In this document: piece by piece, positions 1-12,539 of the stretch
How positions within the stretch are numbered: the first letter of the stretch is position 1
How the letters are laid out: every line of letters starts with the position of its first letter
NCBI GenBank assembly: GCA_033439265.1
Contig: JAVTVX010000031.1
Location: forward strand, 11,021,501 to 11,085,500
Origin: Dillenia suffruticosa
Taxonomy: Eukaryota > Streptophyta > Magnoliopsida > Dilleniales > Dilleniaceae
Length of the DNA stretch: 64,000 bases
Reading direction: 5' to 3'
The notes under the pieces: model-generated
What the model was told of the DNA's origin: nothing
Database searches by the model: none
Seen by the model: only the letters and a program-made list of their open reading frames with translations
Made by a program: the position numbers and the translations under genes

Positions 1-310
1 TTATGAAATGGTACATAGGGATCCAATTTAAATAATAATGTCATTTTCTTCTTGTGTCTCAATTCGCCTCCTTAATTCTTTTAGATTTATATTCCGAATC
101 CATATGAATAAAAGTTTGGTCAAGTAAGGGTCAATCTTTTTTGTTGTAGCTTTAGACAAGAAATGAGTTAAACAAGCAACACTTGCATGCACTATCAATG
201 TTCATTGTATCTTACAGATGCCTTCTCCAGATCTCATAATGGACAAGTTCATGAAAAGAACCAATGAAGGCAAATAATGTGTTGGAGAAAATGACACCCA
301 TTTGAGACTT

Positions 311-491
311 TCCTTATGGAAGTTGCTTGTTTTCTTCCAAAAAGGATAAACTTTCCTTACTGCCCATAATGTAAGAAACTGTTGAGATTCTTCCCAATCA
401 TATTCTTGAATACATTGCACATATATACCCATATCAAAGTTAAGCAATGTGCATGTTGAATGAACATTCCACATCTAAATAAATTTTCTTA
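311..491 (-). repeat. Second, partial copy of the 2170-2330 relic
   Basis: The segment at 311-491 and the segment at 2170-2330 are direct repeats, clearly alignable by eye: both contain GAAGTTGCTT, AAAAAGGATAA, CATTCTTGAATAC-type and GCATGTTGAATGAACATT blocks in the same order, with small insertions and deletions. On the minus strand this copy is open for 90 residues (202-474). Two related copies 1.85 kb apart suggest a local duplication or two copies of a dispersed repeat. Confidence 0.5.
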
Positions 492-2164
492 ATCCCCACA
501 TCCTACTAGCAATAGCAATAGGCTCTAAAATGAATCAATCACTTTTAATACATATTAAATCTTGATACACATACACCCTCCTGAACAATCAGTGTAATGA
601 GATGAGATTCTATATTTGTTAATCAAATCTAGAGTTTGAAATTTGAGAATACAAAAAATTACGTTAAGACAGAGACATTCTAAATAGAATCCCCACAAAT
701 ACTCATATCGGATTAATTTGAGTATTGTTTTGGATACCAGTGATGGAAATTAAAAAAATTTCTTGATAGACCCATGAGCGTGCGGGCACATATATATCAC
801 TGTTATCAATTTATTGATAAATTTTATAATTTTTATTGTTATGCGATTGAAAATGAAAAGATTCGATCAAAATAGATTTAAAAAGAGATTTTGGAGTTTA
901 ATTATTTAAGATATCAAATTTGGGCCTATAAAGAGAAAAGGAAGAAATTTGTAAAAGTGGAAGACTTTTACAAATTGTTTAATTAAGAGTAAAATAATAA
1001 TTTCCTATTTCGGAGGAAATATCTGTAATTTTATGGATGGTGGGGAATCTTTTTAAATTTAGGTTTTCGAAGAAACAAAAGGGGACGTCTCTTTTCTCAC
1101 AAAAGAAGGTGGCGGCCGCCTCCCTTTTTTTTTTTTTTTTTTTTTTCTTTGCGTTTTGCATTTTCCACCTTTAAAGAACAACTTTACTTTTTTTGAAAAA
1201 TTCAAAGGTTCATGTTTTTCATCACGGGTGGCTAATTTTTTCATTCTGATTTGGGAGAAAATTTTCATTCAATTGTCGAGTTTATGTGAATCATTTAATT
1301 TCTTGCCGTTTATTTAACTATTCATTGATTATTATTTTTATTTTATATAAAAGATTAATATTAATTAATTTAATAATTTAATTCAATATTATTATTTTTA
1401 TTATTATTTATGAATTCAGTGATACGTAATTGTTATCGATAAATGATAATGTTTTTTTTAATGAATGTTTTATCAATATTCATGTTTAAGTTAAGGGAAC
1501 TGATAAAATAGAATTAAATAATCGTGGCTATCCAATTATTTGGATTTTTGTTTAACTAGTTTTATAAAACTTAATACTATCATTATATTAATATGAAGTA
1601 TTATCGTGTCCAGTCGAGTGGATGCTGTGTTTAGTTAATTAATTTAGGAGGACAAAACTTATTATAGTTATTTTAATAAATCTAATGTTAAATGTTTAAA
1701 TGGCAAAATAATTATTTTTCACTCATGATTAGTGAATTAAACGTGGTGAACCCTTAAATCTGATAGATTTATTTTTTTCAATTTTTGTTATTTTGTACTG
1801 TCAGTTTATTTTCTTATTTTTAGGTTATTAATTTTAAATTTAGAAATTTAATTGATAAACCTCCTTTTTATTTTAATATTTAACAAATAAATTAAATTAA
1901 TTAATTTTTTATAGGATTTGACTTTGATATCATTATTGTTACAAATTTATTCTTATAAGGAGAATATGAGAGTTTCAATAACTCGTCAATTACATATGGG
2001 GTCAACTCATAAATTGAATGAGTTACACCTCTAACTCAAGCTAGCATCATATCATATGTGAGTTAAAATGTTTGACTCCAATATCAATTATTGGGTTCAT
2101 AAATTGGACTCATCAAGTCAATTATCGAATTGAATCATCAGTTATTAGTGAGTTGCTTAGTTCA

Positions 2165-2620
2165 ATATCCTAGTTCCTTATGAAGTTGCTTCTTTTCTCT
2201 CAAAAAGGATAATCTTACGTTACTGCTCATAATTTCCCAATCACATTCTTGAATACACTGCATATACATATCTATATCGAAGATAAACAATGAGCATGTT
2301 GAATGAACATTATCCGAAGGGCTAAATTTTCTCTTTCAATTCCATTGGCTTGGCATATTGTGGTTGTCTTCACCATTGTATGTCTCTACCCATTTGGCAA
2401 AGCAAAGGTTAGATTCCTTTGATTCATCTTCCAGCGCATGAGGGATGCATGCCAAATCGTTGGTTAGATGCATAGCATAAGGGCTGGCAATACCTAGTAG
2501 CTGCAAGTACTTATTCTCTCTCTATAATGGCTAAAAGTTGGAAGAGCTTGTCTTTCCTCCAAACTAGCTCATCCATATCTTTTGCCCTTGTGCTCACCTT
2601 GCAAAAAATTCTACTTTTCG
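2165..2620 (-). pseudogene. Unrecognised degenerate coding-like relic
   Basis: On the minus strand one frame reads ...MDELVWRKDKLFQLLAIIE and stops in a short GA run near 2515. The next frame continues at once for about 60 residues (KYLQLLGIASPYAM...LACIPHALEDESKE...FAKWVETYNG) to a stop near 2330. Further downstream (about 2170-2310) a segment resembling NVHSTCSLF...MQCIQECDWE follows. The same last segment recurs as a second copy at about 311-491 (NVHSTCTLLNFD...CIQEYDWEES). The handover between frames at a GA run looks like slippage damage in an old gene. I do not recognise the family. It could also be part of an unfamiliar transposon. Confidence 0.3.
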
Positions 2621-5105
2621 TCCTAATTATACTTTCAAATTTTAGAGATATATATATATATATAATATTTGTCATAATCATATATATAAGTGCTACTACT
2701 TTTTTATAATAGATAAGGAGAATCGAATTCGAGACCTTTACAAAAGAAAGAGAGGACGATACCAATTGACTTTTAACTCATTGACACGTATAAGTGCTAC
2801 TATATATTATTGGTGTTAATACATTTTTCTATACAGCCAACACCCTTGTTAAGGCTAATGCATTTTTCAAAGCCAATCCGGCTACCAAAAGAACGAAAAA
2901 AAAAACACACACACACACGCATTTTCCTTCCACTTCAATTTCCAATATGAGAATATTTATTTGTGATAAAAAGGGAACATTTGCATACAGATATGTAAGT
3001 TTTAATTAGCTTTTCCAAATGAATACCTTATTTATGGCTATCGGAATGTAATATTACTTGATTACATCTATATGCCAGGCTAAAAGTAAATTACAACTTT
3101 TATGAATTTTTTTTTTTTACAATAATTTGAATCTGAAATCGTCAATTTGAAAACGGGGTTTGTATCACTAAATTATCCCTTTGGGAACAACAACTTTTAT
3201 CTCTAGAATTAAATATTTGGACATAGCTATGCTATTACCTTATTCTTCAAACGTGAAAAATGAATATTTTCATATACACATATTAGTTTAATTTTACTTA
3301 ATTAGATCTAAACGTGACCTATACATGCTTTGGGGTTTGGATTTCTTTGGGGGGGGGGAGACTGGCTAAAAATAAATAACTTTTATGTTGAGAATAATAA
3401 TTCAAACATAAATTATGTTATTAGTTGGAAAAATAAGAGGGTGCTTATATCTTTGGTGATGCAAAATTGGCAATTCCTCATGGGTGATGTTGCTCTCTTC
3501 TAGAGGACTTATTCCTTTTTCAATTCGTTGTTGAATGAATAGGGCATGCATTGCTTTATCATGTTAATTATCAACAACTTCATCCACGACCTATGGATCT
3601 AATGAGAGGGAATTAAACTTCCTCAATCAAATTTTGAGTTTCTAGAAAAACAGACGTCAGGAGAGTCAATCTCTAAATTATATCCTATAACTTGAGTCGA
3701 TACATGTAGTCGAAGTAAAATTATGCGGGTAGAAATGGTATTATAAAAATATGTCACCATGGCATCTTCTCCATCACAACTTAGGGAAAAACGTTTCAAG
3801 CTTGCACCTCTATAAATATGGGAGAAGAGCTCTTTCTTTTTTGTGCCCTAGATTTAAAGGATCTTATGAGGTGAAAACAAATTTAGAGAGGCAGTGTTGC
3901 TGTGTAGTAGGTGTAGAAGGAATAAGAATGGTGAATAAGTTTGTATGTTTGAGACATATGATAATTAAATAGTCTAAGTGAGGGGTGCATATGTAGTTAT
4001 TGTTCTTATAGTTGTTACTCTGTAGAGTATACCAAATTGCAGCTTATGATGAGAAAAACTTGTGGTTGCTTGTTATGGTGTGGTCTTGATTGCTGCCTAA
4101 CCCTATGCTATAAGTGGGTCAGTACATATGGTTGTTCTTTCTGTTTGGATGGCACTAAGATCTGTCAAGGCATATTTTTGATACTCTCACAATGGAGCAT
4201 CCAGAGGCAAGGAAAAAAAATGAAAAGAAAGGCATATCTTTACGAATGACAAATATTTTTGCAAATATATATGAATGATTATATATGGTCTACATGCATT
4301 GTGTTCCAATAATGTTGATTTTATTGATCAAATCAGGTCAAATTAAACGACAATTGAAGGGATAATTGCAAAAGATTGTGAACTCTGTCTCTGAGCATCG
4401 CTTTCTTGGCCAATTTAACTAATTGAGTGAGTTATCTTCCTTTTGTGAGAAACACAGGGTGTTCCATCACCCTCCATCCCTTCAAATCATCCCATACTTG
4501 GGTTTTCTGGGATTTTAGGGATTTATCTCATTCATGAATTCCAATCATAGGGGTAGCCAAGCATAAGCCTTTATGGAGGTTGTTGATGGTACACCCACTA
4601 TAAATAGGAATAGTCAGAGTCCCCAAACTCAATTAATCAGTCTACACACAATCTAGAGAGAGAATCGAGAGTCTAGAAGACTTCTTGCATGTTTGGAGAT
4701 ATCAAAAAATGAATTATAGTCTTCAAAAAAATATTTTTTTTTATTCATAGTGAAACTCGAACTCGATTCTATTATAAGAGAATGAAAGATTTGTACCACT
4801 TGAGCTTATGCTCATTGGCGTAATAAAAAAAAACATTAGAAACATAGCCAGAGGTATGCTTTGGTTTTACTTCCATTCACTTGTTCATTTTGCACTGTAA
4901 TTTATGCATTAGGCTCGAATGAATTTCTAATACCTTTGTTGGAAATTAACAATAAAAATCCACAACTATGGTGCAATATATCAGTCTTGGTGCTTAATTT
5001 GAAATGCTGTCTTTGGATCCTTTCCGTCCCTTGTAAACCTTGGATAACATGACACAACGTTAACCAAACCAAAAGATTTTGGTTGTCACATATTATTCAC
5101 CTACA

Positions 5106-5161
5106 TTTTAGACACACCGCTCTCTCTCTCTCACGCACCCACATACACACACAAAATAGAG

Positions 5162-5195
<34 letters not shown>

Positions 5196-5310
5196 GATAT
5201 AAGGGTTATCAATCATGTGATGAGCATGCCATGGTCTCCTTTTGAGGTATTAGCAATAATTCTTCACCTCAACTCCCCTACCATTTTTAGCCCCTACACA
5301 CAAAATAGAG

Positions 5311-5365
<55 letters not shown>

Positions 5366-5366
5366 G

Positions 5367-5407
<41 letters not shown>

Positions 5408-5510
5408 TAAGGGTTTTCAATCAAGTGATGAGCATGCCATGGTCTCCTTTTGGGGTATTAGCAATAATTCTTCACCTCAACTCCCCTACCAGTTTTAGCC
5501 CCTTTATATC
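5106..5510. repeat. Tandem duplication of about 208 bp carrying (CT)n and (CA)n tracts
   Basis: A unit made of ACACACAAAATAGAGCTCTC, a (CT)n tract, a (CA)n tract, then GATAAGGGTT and GAGCATGCCATGGTCTCC, occurs twice. The motif GAGCATGCC lies at 5222 and again at 5430, a period of 208 bp. The second copy has longer (CA)n and an added (GA)n tract. The long frame read across it encodes SLSLSHTHTH and RERERE repeats and is not a gene. Confidence 0.8.
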
Positions 5511-5769
5511 CCAACAGCTAATTCACTTTTGAATGCACTTATTATTTAAGTCGGAGCATAACTTATATTCAATTCATACGTACTGTGTGTGTGATGCAAA
5601 ATTATTTTATCAATTTTATTTCATTTTTTTAATACAACATTTAGCCAAGAACGTTTGCACATTATTGGGTTCAAATTCTACGCACCTTCTCGACCATCAA
5701 TTAATCCACATGCACAAAAATATTAAAATATTCTAAAAGGTGTACTTGTATGCGATTACGGTGGCTAGG

Positions 5770-5957
5770 AGGACCAACATATGTCAGTGTAGATGGAAAG
5801 AATACTTGCATCTCTGAATCAGGTCGAGAGTTTGATTCGTACTGGATACGAAAAAAATATTATTGAGAGATGACCCTCTTAATTGAGGTCTGACAGACTT
5901 TTTGGTCTGAATTAGTCGGGATGAAACTCCATGTAACGGACGGTCAAGTTACCAAAA
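5770..5957 (+). mobile_element. SINE copy (family member 1)
   Basis: The segment has a tRNA-promoter-like B box region (GTTTGATTCG) and a body with the blocks TTGAGAGATGACCCTC, TTTGGTCTGAATTAGT and GATGAAACTC, and it ends in a short A tract. These blocks line up with the better preserved copy at 33648-33850 (TTTGGTCAAAATTAGT, GCAAAACTC). Its exact 5' end and target-site duplication are not clear. Confidence 0.5.
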
Positions 5958-7637
5958 AAAATGGTGCCCAGGAGCGAAAGTGAGTAGAGTTAAATTTAAA
6001 ATAATTCAGACTCATTCTTTTTTAATAAGCGGTTTGATTGAGATTATTTTTTTTTGTTTTATAAACCATAACACAATAGATCTTATTAAATCAGTTTCAA
6101 ATGAAATTAACCTCTTAAGGAGCATATCTCTCTGATGTTTACTTTCATCATACACAAAACTCCAACGAATTTCAAATGACAATAGATCAGCTAAAAGTTT
6201 TAGAGAACTATAGTGTTTTTGGTCCTAGTGAAGGGCATTTTCCATTTTGTCATCTAATCTAATTGTCACTCTCTCTCTTGACAATTCTTTTTCGGAGTAA
6301 ACCAAAGCATGTAACACAACATAGACCAAGTATTCAATCAAAGGCAAGTGGACCAGTTTGTCTTAATGTTAAATTACTTTGTAGACATCGAATTAGGTAA
6401 TAAATTGAATATCTTCAGGTTCAGAGTTGATCCATATTTTACATGATGACAAGTGTGGCAAATACATCACTTGTTTGGTTCATGAGTTTCTTTGGAGTCA
6501 ATCATTGAATTCAATCTACATGCCATGAATAATTTCTCTTTATTAAGTATGATTTGTATAAATTCAACAATATCTTCAAAAAATTATTGTTTTCTAATTA
6601 TATCTACGTCTATTTAAAATACATAAATATTAATTATATTAATTATGTCTTTTTTATTAATTAATTTTATAAATAAAATTCTATTTTTGTTATCTCCACT
6701 ATAATTTTTTGTAAATCTAATTATTTCTATTCTATTTTTAATTATATTCTTACTTGTATACTAAAACTTATAGTTATAAGACTGCTTCTTTAAACCTTCT
6801 CCCCATCCATTTTGCTTTTTGGAGATCAATAATATTAATTTTTCGTCTAGTTATTTTTTTCTCTTATCTCTCATACTTTATCGATTAAGGATTTTATATT
6901 TGAAATGATTAAACGAATTCTATTTTGGTGAACTAATATTTTTACCGGCATTTGTTCATATAAATGCGAGAACCCTTATTTAGATGGCGATATAGTGCAT
7001 CGCTTCCCGGTAACATCCTAGGGTCCTTGCTAACTTGTTACGATATACGACTTTGTGTTATAATTAACTCAGCACCAATCAAGAATCCCCAAAAAAATTC
7101 AAAAATTCTTGTTATATACCTGAAATTCGATGCAACGCATCACTGAGAATGGAGTGTTTTAATGAATATCTTATTTTGATCCCTCGTATTGTTGATAAAA
7201 ATTTTATATTAACTATCAATTTATTATAATTCTCTTTTTTTTTTTTATCTATATTTGGATTTGACAGTGTTTCAAATAAAAAAAAAGCGGAGTTCATGTG
7301 AATAAAAGATAATCAAAAAAGAAATGCAAAAAATTGAAAAAAAATATATTTGCATCATAAAAATAAAAAGAAGAATTTTAAAGATAGTGGAGAGGGGACC
7401 AATGGGCGACGATCATCATTTTAGTAAAAGCAATCTTTCCGGGCAAGCAAGCGTGTCGACCATCATCATTCCACTTTATACCATCTTGCTGATGTAGATT
7501 TCATTCATCATTATTTTCATAACCCCAAAAATATTTTAAATTTTAAATAAATTAAATTAAATCTCGGAAATTCAGGAAAAAGAGCACTTTTTTTTTTCTC
7601 CCCCCCACCCCCAAAAAAAGCAACTTTTCCTCAAACT

Positions 7638-7648
7638 TATATATAAAT
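7638..7648 (+). promoter_or_regulatory. Candidate TATA box of the J-domain gene
   Basis: TATATATAAAT lies here, about 100 bp before the ATG at 7745. With plant transcription usually starting about 25-35 bp downstream of TATA, the transcript would begin near 7670-7680. That excludes the in-frame ATG at 7652 and supports the start at 7745. This is inference from spacing. Confidence 0.45.
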
Positions 7649-7744
7649 GAAATGAGAATAATATTAAAACAGCAACCACCAACACACAGAGGTGTAGTTA
7701 GTGGAGATCAGTTATTTGCCGGCGACGAAACTCGCCGGCGAAAA

Positions 7745-10700
7745 ATGGACGAGTCGTGGAGAATGCGAATCGGACTGACGAGTTATCCTCGAAGACGATC
7801 GACTGAGGAGACTTCATCGACAAGACGCAAATCGTACGGACCGAATACCTCCGATTCCAGCGATCTCACTCCCGACGACTTCTCCGACGTATTCGGCGGA
7901 CCTCCGAGGACGGTTCTCTGTCGTCGATTCTCCAGTAACCTGGCAAATTCGTCGGAGAATCCGAAAAACTTCTACGACGAGGTTTTCCGTCGGAGCAACT
8001 CCATTTCCAGCGTTGGGAGTCCGGTTAGAGGCGGTCGCAGTTTGCCGGTGTTCACGATTCCTTCGAGAAATGGAGGAGGAGGAGGGTTCTATGGTGATGT
8101 GTTTGGATCGGAGGGTGATCGGAGATCGAGATCGCGATCGAGCTCGAATTCGAAGGAAATATCAAAGTCAAAGTCGACTTCCTCGTCGGTGTTGAGTTCG
8201 GAGGAACTGAGTCCGATTCAGGCGGCGAACGGAGAAGACATCGGCTTTGCTTCTTTTGCTTCCAAGCTCAGGTACTGCTGGGTTCTAACCAACCGTTACT
8301 TCCCTCTATGATATTCCTTTTTTAGCCTTTTATCCTCTCCCCCAAAAAAAAGAATGAATAATATTTTATTAAATTCATTAATATTTTTTATAAAAACCAT
8401 ACGAATCGAGATTAAATTCTTTTTATATCTATTATTTTTTATACATAAAATTTAAATCTAAAATCTCATAATTATCATTGTTAAGCCGATATATCAACCG
8501 GATATTAATATTAAAATAATTATTACTAGGATCACAAATTAACCTTACGTCATTAATCCAATAAACATCAACTCTTTTGAGTAATACAAATATTATAAGC
8601 TTTCTTAATCGGTAATAACATGGATCTCATACGAATTCACCCCATAATTATGATTAAACACCCCCATCTTGTAACCTTTATTTTTTTTTCCAAGTACAAG
8701 TCAGGTGTAAATTCAACACATAAAGTCTTAACATGGAATGAAGATAAACCAATCTCCTTTTCATTAGATCCAAATAAATCAAATCTTACACTTTTCAATA
8801 AAATTATTAGCAGATAATAATTATAAAAAAAAAAAAAAGAATTTTAAAGCAAAAATAAAATATTGCAATACTACACTCTCAAACAAATCACTAATACATG
8901 CATATTTTGTGTGATAAAATTTGAAATTCGAATATCTGTAATTGTATTACAATGCTAATACCCTACGCACATTTTGTTAATTTTGTCTATTTGTTGTGTA
9001 TTAATTTTTATATGTACTTGGTAAATTTATTATGATATAATTTGAATAGTAACCGGCATTTTCACTATTTTTATAACAGCTTTACGACAATACATTCCGT
9101 AAACCTAAAATTCTCACAATCATTTTTCAAAATTATATTTTAATGTGATTTTTTTTTATAAGCTATTGTAAATCGATAATTATGTTAGATTTGATTAAAT
9201 CCCATTTGAATTGGATTGGATCGAATAAAACTCTCGTAAAATCTATTTATATTATACATAAATTTAAATATAAAATATTATTTAAAAGGTATGAGTGTTA
9301 TACTATTATTTTCCTTTATTAACAACTTAACCATGATCACGTGACTCCCAAACATAGCAAAGCAGATTTCCCTTTTTTTTTTTTTTTCTCTCCCTTTCTT
9401 GCTAAGCTAAAGGAAAGCATGTTACAAGCTGACAAGGTGGATTGTTTCATGTTTGTCGGAGCGTGATGAGATCATAGGAGTGGGACGATTTCTTTTGGTC
9501 ATTTATGCCCTTGTCTTTTGGCTTCTATTTGTTTGTTTGTGGTGGAAAGTTCGTATTAGCAAGGGTAACGTGGTCATAGAAGATTTCCGTTCCAAAAGCG
9601 AGAAAGATCCCGCTGTGTAAATGCCAAATGACCATGTTGTCCCGTAATAACTCCTTTCGGGAATTTGTGCAGATGGTCGGCTGCTCTTGGATTTTTCTTA
9701 ATCTAGCGTACATAGGAAGTGAACCTAGGGATGACACCCTCAATCAACGGGGAAATTTATCAACTTTTGCCATTACCGAATTTAATAATTAGGCCCCCCT
9801 TCTTATTAGGCTCTTTCCGGGGAGACAGAATTATTACCATATGACATTACTTTAAAATTATAATAATATAATACACTTATTTAATTTTTTTTCAAAAAAT
9901 TAAACCAATAAAATATATATTATTAATTATTTTATATTTTAATACGACTCAAACAAGATGTTTTGTAAAACATAGTACTGTAACTATTAGTCTGTCTTTT
10001 CATTCTTTTGATTAAAAAAAAAATGATATTAATTGTATAGTATCAGAAAAAATAGAATTGTTACACGTGAATCAAACTTATTATTTCAAAAGAAAAATAA
10101 ATAAATAAATAAATTTACCGTCTAAACTAAGTGGCATGGCATCTACCATCTATACTCTATTGCCAAATCCTAATTTTTGTCATGTTTTTCATAAGACTGT
10201 TCTTAAAAGAAATATGAGATACTAAACTAAACATACATAATGTTTAATAGAGAGGTTGGGGCTATACAGGACCTGTGCTACGTGTTTCATTAGTGTTAGA
10301 GGCCAAGAGGAGAAATCAAACCTTAGGTGAGACTATATTTCTGTTGGCATACTACAATTTAACAGTTGAAAAAAGCCAAATATTTTCTGCAGCTATCAAC
10401 AGAATTATTCTAATACTCATCTGTTTAATGTTTAATGTTTAATGTAGACCTATCAATGTCCCAAGTAGATGGAACTCATCGAGAGTAATGCTAGAGGAGC
10501 ACAGAACCAAACCATCCATGCCAGCTTATCCGTGCAATCGTCCTTCTTTCAGTGAAGACATATTCCAAGAGAAAGCAAGTGAGAGCTTGAAGAGTTTCTG
10601 TTATGGATTCTCAAGACAGGTTTCATCGCCAGAGACCTTAAGCATAGACCCCAATTCATTTCGGAGCTTTAAGGTATTGACAGATGATGTGGAACTCAAG

Positions 10701-12135
10701 TCATCTTCATCTGACATTTCCTCCCTCTGCCAAGACCCAGAGACCAAGCCTATAGAGTTTGATGAAGTTGAGTTTCGCGAACAAGTTGTTGTTGAAGATG
10801 AAGATGATGGTGATGAAATCATGAGCTCTTATGTTATTGAAATCAACTCTGACCACAGGGATGGATCTGGTGAATCGATGGACATTAATGAAGCCATTGC
10901 TTGGGCTAAAGAAAGGCTAATGACAAACAGTACTAGCAGGTGGAACCAATGCAAACATGAAGATGAATTTGTGGAAACAGAAGGTGATATATAAACTCTC
11001 TTGGATTTTCAGCCTGTTTGAGGGGTTTCTTAAGCTGGTAAGCAATTAAAATGAAAATTTTGCAGGGAGGCAACATATGGCTGATGAGACCACAGTTGAA
11101 CAAGTAAATGGGGATGATCACTCAACAAATTCTCAAGTGGTAAAGCAATGGGCAACTACGTAGACTTATATGCTTGTTATGTTTAAGATGGAAAGAGTAA
11201 CTAATAGGTACTAATGATCACCTACCCACATCTTTTGCAGGACAAAGAACCAACAATCTTGACAACCATAGAACTGAAAAAGCAGTTGTGTAAAAATGTA
11301 AGCTCCCAATAAACTTCATACCTAGGTTTTACTCAGTCATTGAAATATTAAATCAGGGATTAGCATAATTAGAACTAGAATAATATTTTCCTTTCACAAA
11401 ATGTGCAGATGGATACGGAACGATTAGATGAAGAGATAAGGACATGGTCAGCAGGAAAGGAAGCTAATATTCGATTACTGCTTTCGACTTTGCATTATGT
11501 AAGTCTTAAATTTCTTGAAACAGCCATCAAGTTTGTGGAAGGAGGTGTTTGTATTATTTTATATCTTAACATTTCATTTCACATGTTTGATAACTCATCC
11601 AATCATATGGAATTTCTTAAATGGAGTGAAAAGGGGATCTAGACTTGAACTTACCTCCCCCTCTAATACCATATTAATTTTATGAAATATAATCATTCAC
11701 TCTAAAAGCTTAACCTTATGGAAAAATGTGTGTGTATATCTTAATAGGAAGATCACTAGCATTCTATTGGCATTGTAAACTATGTCCCACGGTTAGATCA
11801 CAATCCTGTTGGCATGGTATCCAGGTTTTATGGCCTACAAGTGGCTGGTGTTCTATTCCACTTTCAAGCCTGATAGAGGCATCTCATGTAAAGAAGGCAT
11901 ATCAGAAAGCTAGGCTCTGTCTCCATCCTGACAAACTACAACAGAGAAGTGCTACTCTTTCTCAAAAATATGTTGCAGAGAAGGCTTTTGCTATCCTTCA
12001 GGTATATTTTGGTCTCAGAAATACCATCCCTTGTTGAACAGATTGGTCAACTTTTGTGAATTATGGTGACACATTTGCCTTGTTTAACAGGAAGCATGGG
12101 CAGCATTTATCTCTCAAGATGTCTTCTCTGGTTGA
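7745..12135 (+). CDS. Auxilin-like J-domain protein (JAC1-related)
   Basis: Seven exons: 7745-8271, 10448-10983, 11066-11139, 11241-11297, 11409-11498, 11825-12001, 12091-12135. All introns are GT-AG, phases agree, and the product is 501 aa. Residues 1-400 are Ser/Arg/Asp-rich and probably disordered, with a short DDFSDVFGGPPR motif typical of plant auxilin-like proteins. The C-terminus carries the auxilin-type J domain: LDEEIRTWSAGKEANIR (about 402-418), then LWPTSGW, and the HPD triad at 462-464 followed by KLQQ. Such proteins recruit Hsc70, for clathrin uncoating in auxilins; Arabidopsis JAC1 is needed for chloroplast accumulation movement. This protein is shorter than JAC1 (about 650 aa), so it may be a sister paralogue rather than the orthologue. 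Start chosen at M7745 because the in-frame ATG at 7652 lies upstream of the likely transcription start. Intron 1 (2.2 kb) holds only AT-rich DNA and a slightly GC-richer stretch at 9410-9780. Confidence 0.85.
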
Positions 12136-12488
12136 CGGGCACTATAGAGAGATTAGAGTTGGGTTTGGCAAGCTCAAATTTTGCTTTATACATGAAGTTG
12201 CTGAAGCATAAAGGAATAAGCATCAAGACCTTATTCTAAATTGGTACATATAGTTTGAAGGTGCACTAAGTTTGTGCCATATTTTGAATCACACCCAAAT
12301 GTTATTTATAGCTTCTACTTCTTCCTGAACATTCTGATGAAAGATGAGCAATAGAGTTGTGATGTAAATGATGATGAAAATGCCTGCCCTTACAGTATTT
12401 GACTTGTACAATATGAATGTTTGGAAAAAGAAGATGATGATTGATTAGCATCTCTTCCTCAGTTTTGCATCTCTCCTCTCTATGTTAG
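12136..12488 (+). other. 3' flank of the J-domain gene
   Basis: The sequence after the TGA at 12133-12135 is ordinary transcribed-flank DNA without an open frame. Probable 3' UTR and polyadenylation region; no single signal stands out. Confidence 0.35.
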
Positions 12489-12539
12489 TTATTCCTGCTG
12501 TTTGCCCCCCCCCACCTTCCATTCCCCAAAATTGAACCA

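Larger units (their letters stand above)
1..7637. other. Repeat-rich intergenic region with no intact gene
   Basis: No open frame here has the length, codon structure or splice pattern of an intact gene. The DNA is strongly AT-rich. It contains a relic of coding-like sequence near 2165-2620 with a partial copy near 200-491, a duplicated microsatellite block at 5106-5510, and a SINE near 5770-5957. There are short tRNA-promoter-like repeats at 2720-2790 and 4730-4830. TATA-like motifs stand near 3810 (CTATAAATAT) and 4600 (CTATAAATAG), but no convincing gene follows either. Homopolymer and (CT)n reading frames are not genes. Confidence 0.6.

Noticed and set aside
3805..4609. Two TATA-like motifs (near 3810 and 4600) as promoters of genes
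   Set aside because: No credible coding sequence follows either motif; the 70-73 residue frames nearby lack support.
5217..5498. 93-residue frame of LSLSHTHT and RERERE repeats
   Set aside because: Translation of (CT)n, (CA)n and (GA)n microsatellites.
7652..7744. Earlier in-frame ATG of the J-domain gene, adding 31 residues
   Set aside because: It lies only a few bases after the TATA box at 7638-7648, so it should be upstream of the transcript start; M at 7745 begins the conserved MDESWRMRIGL.
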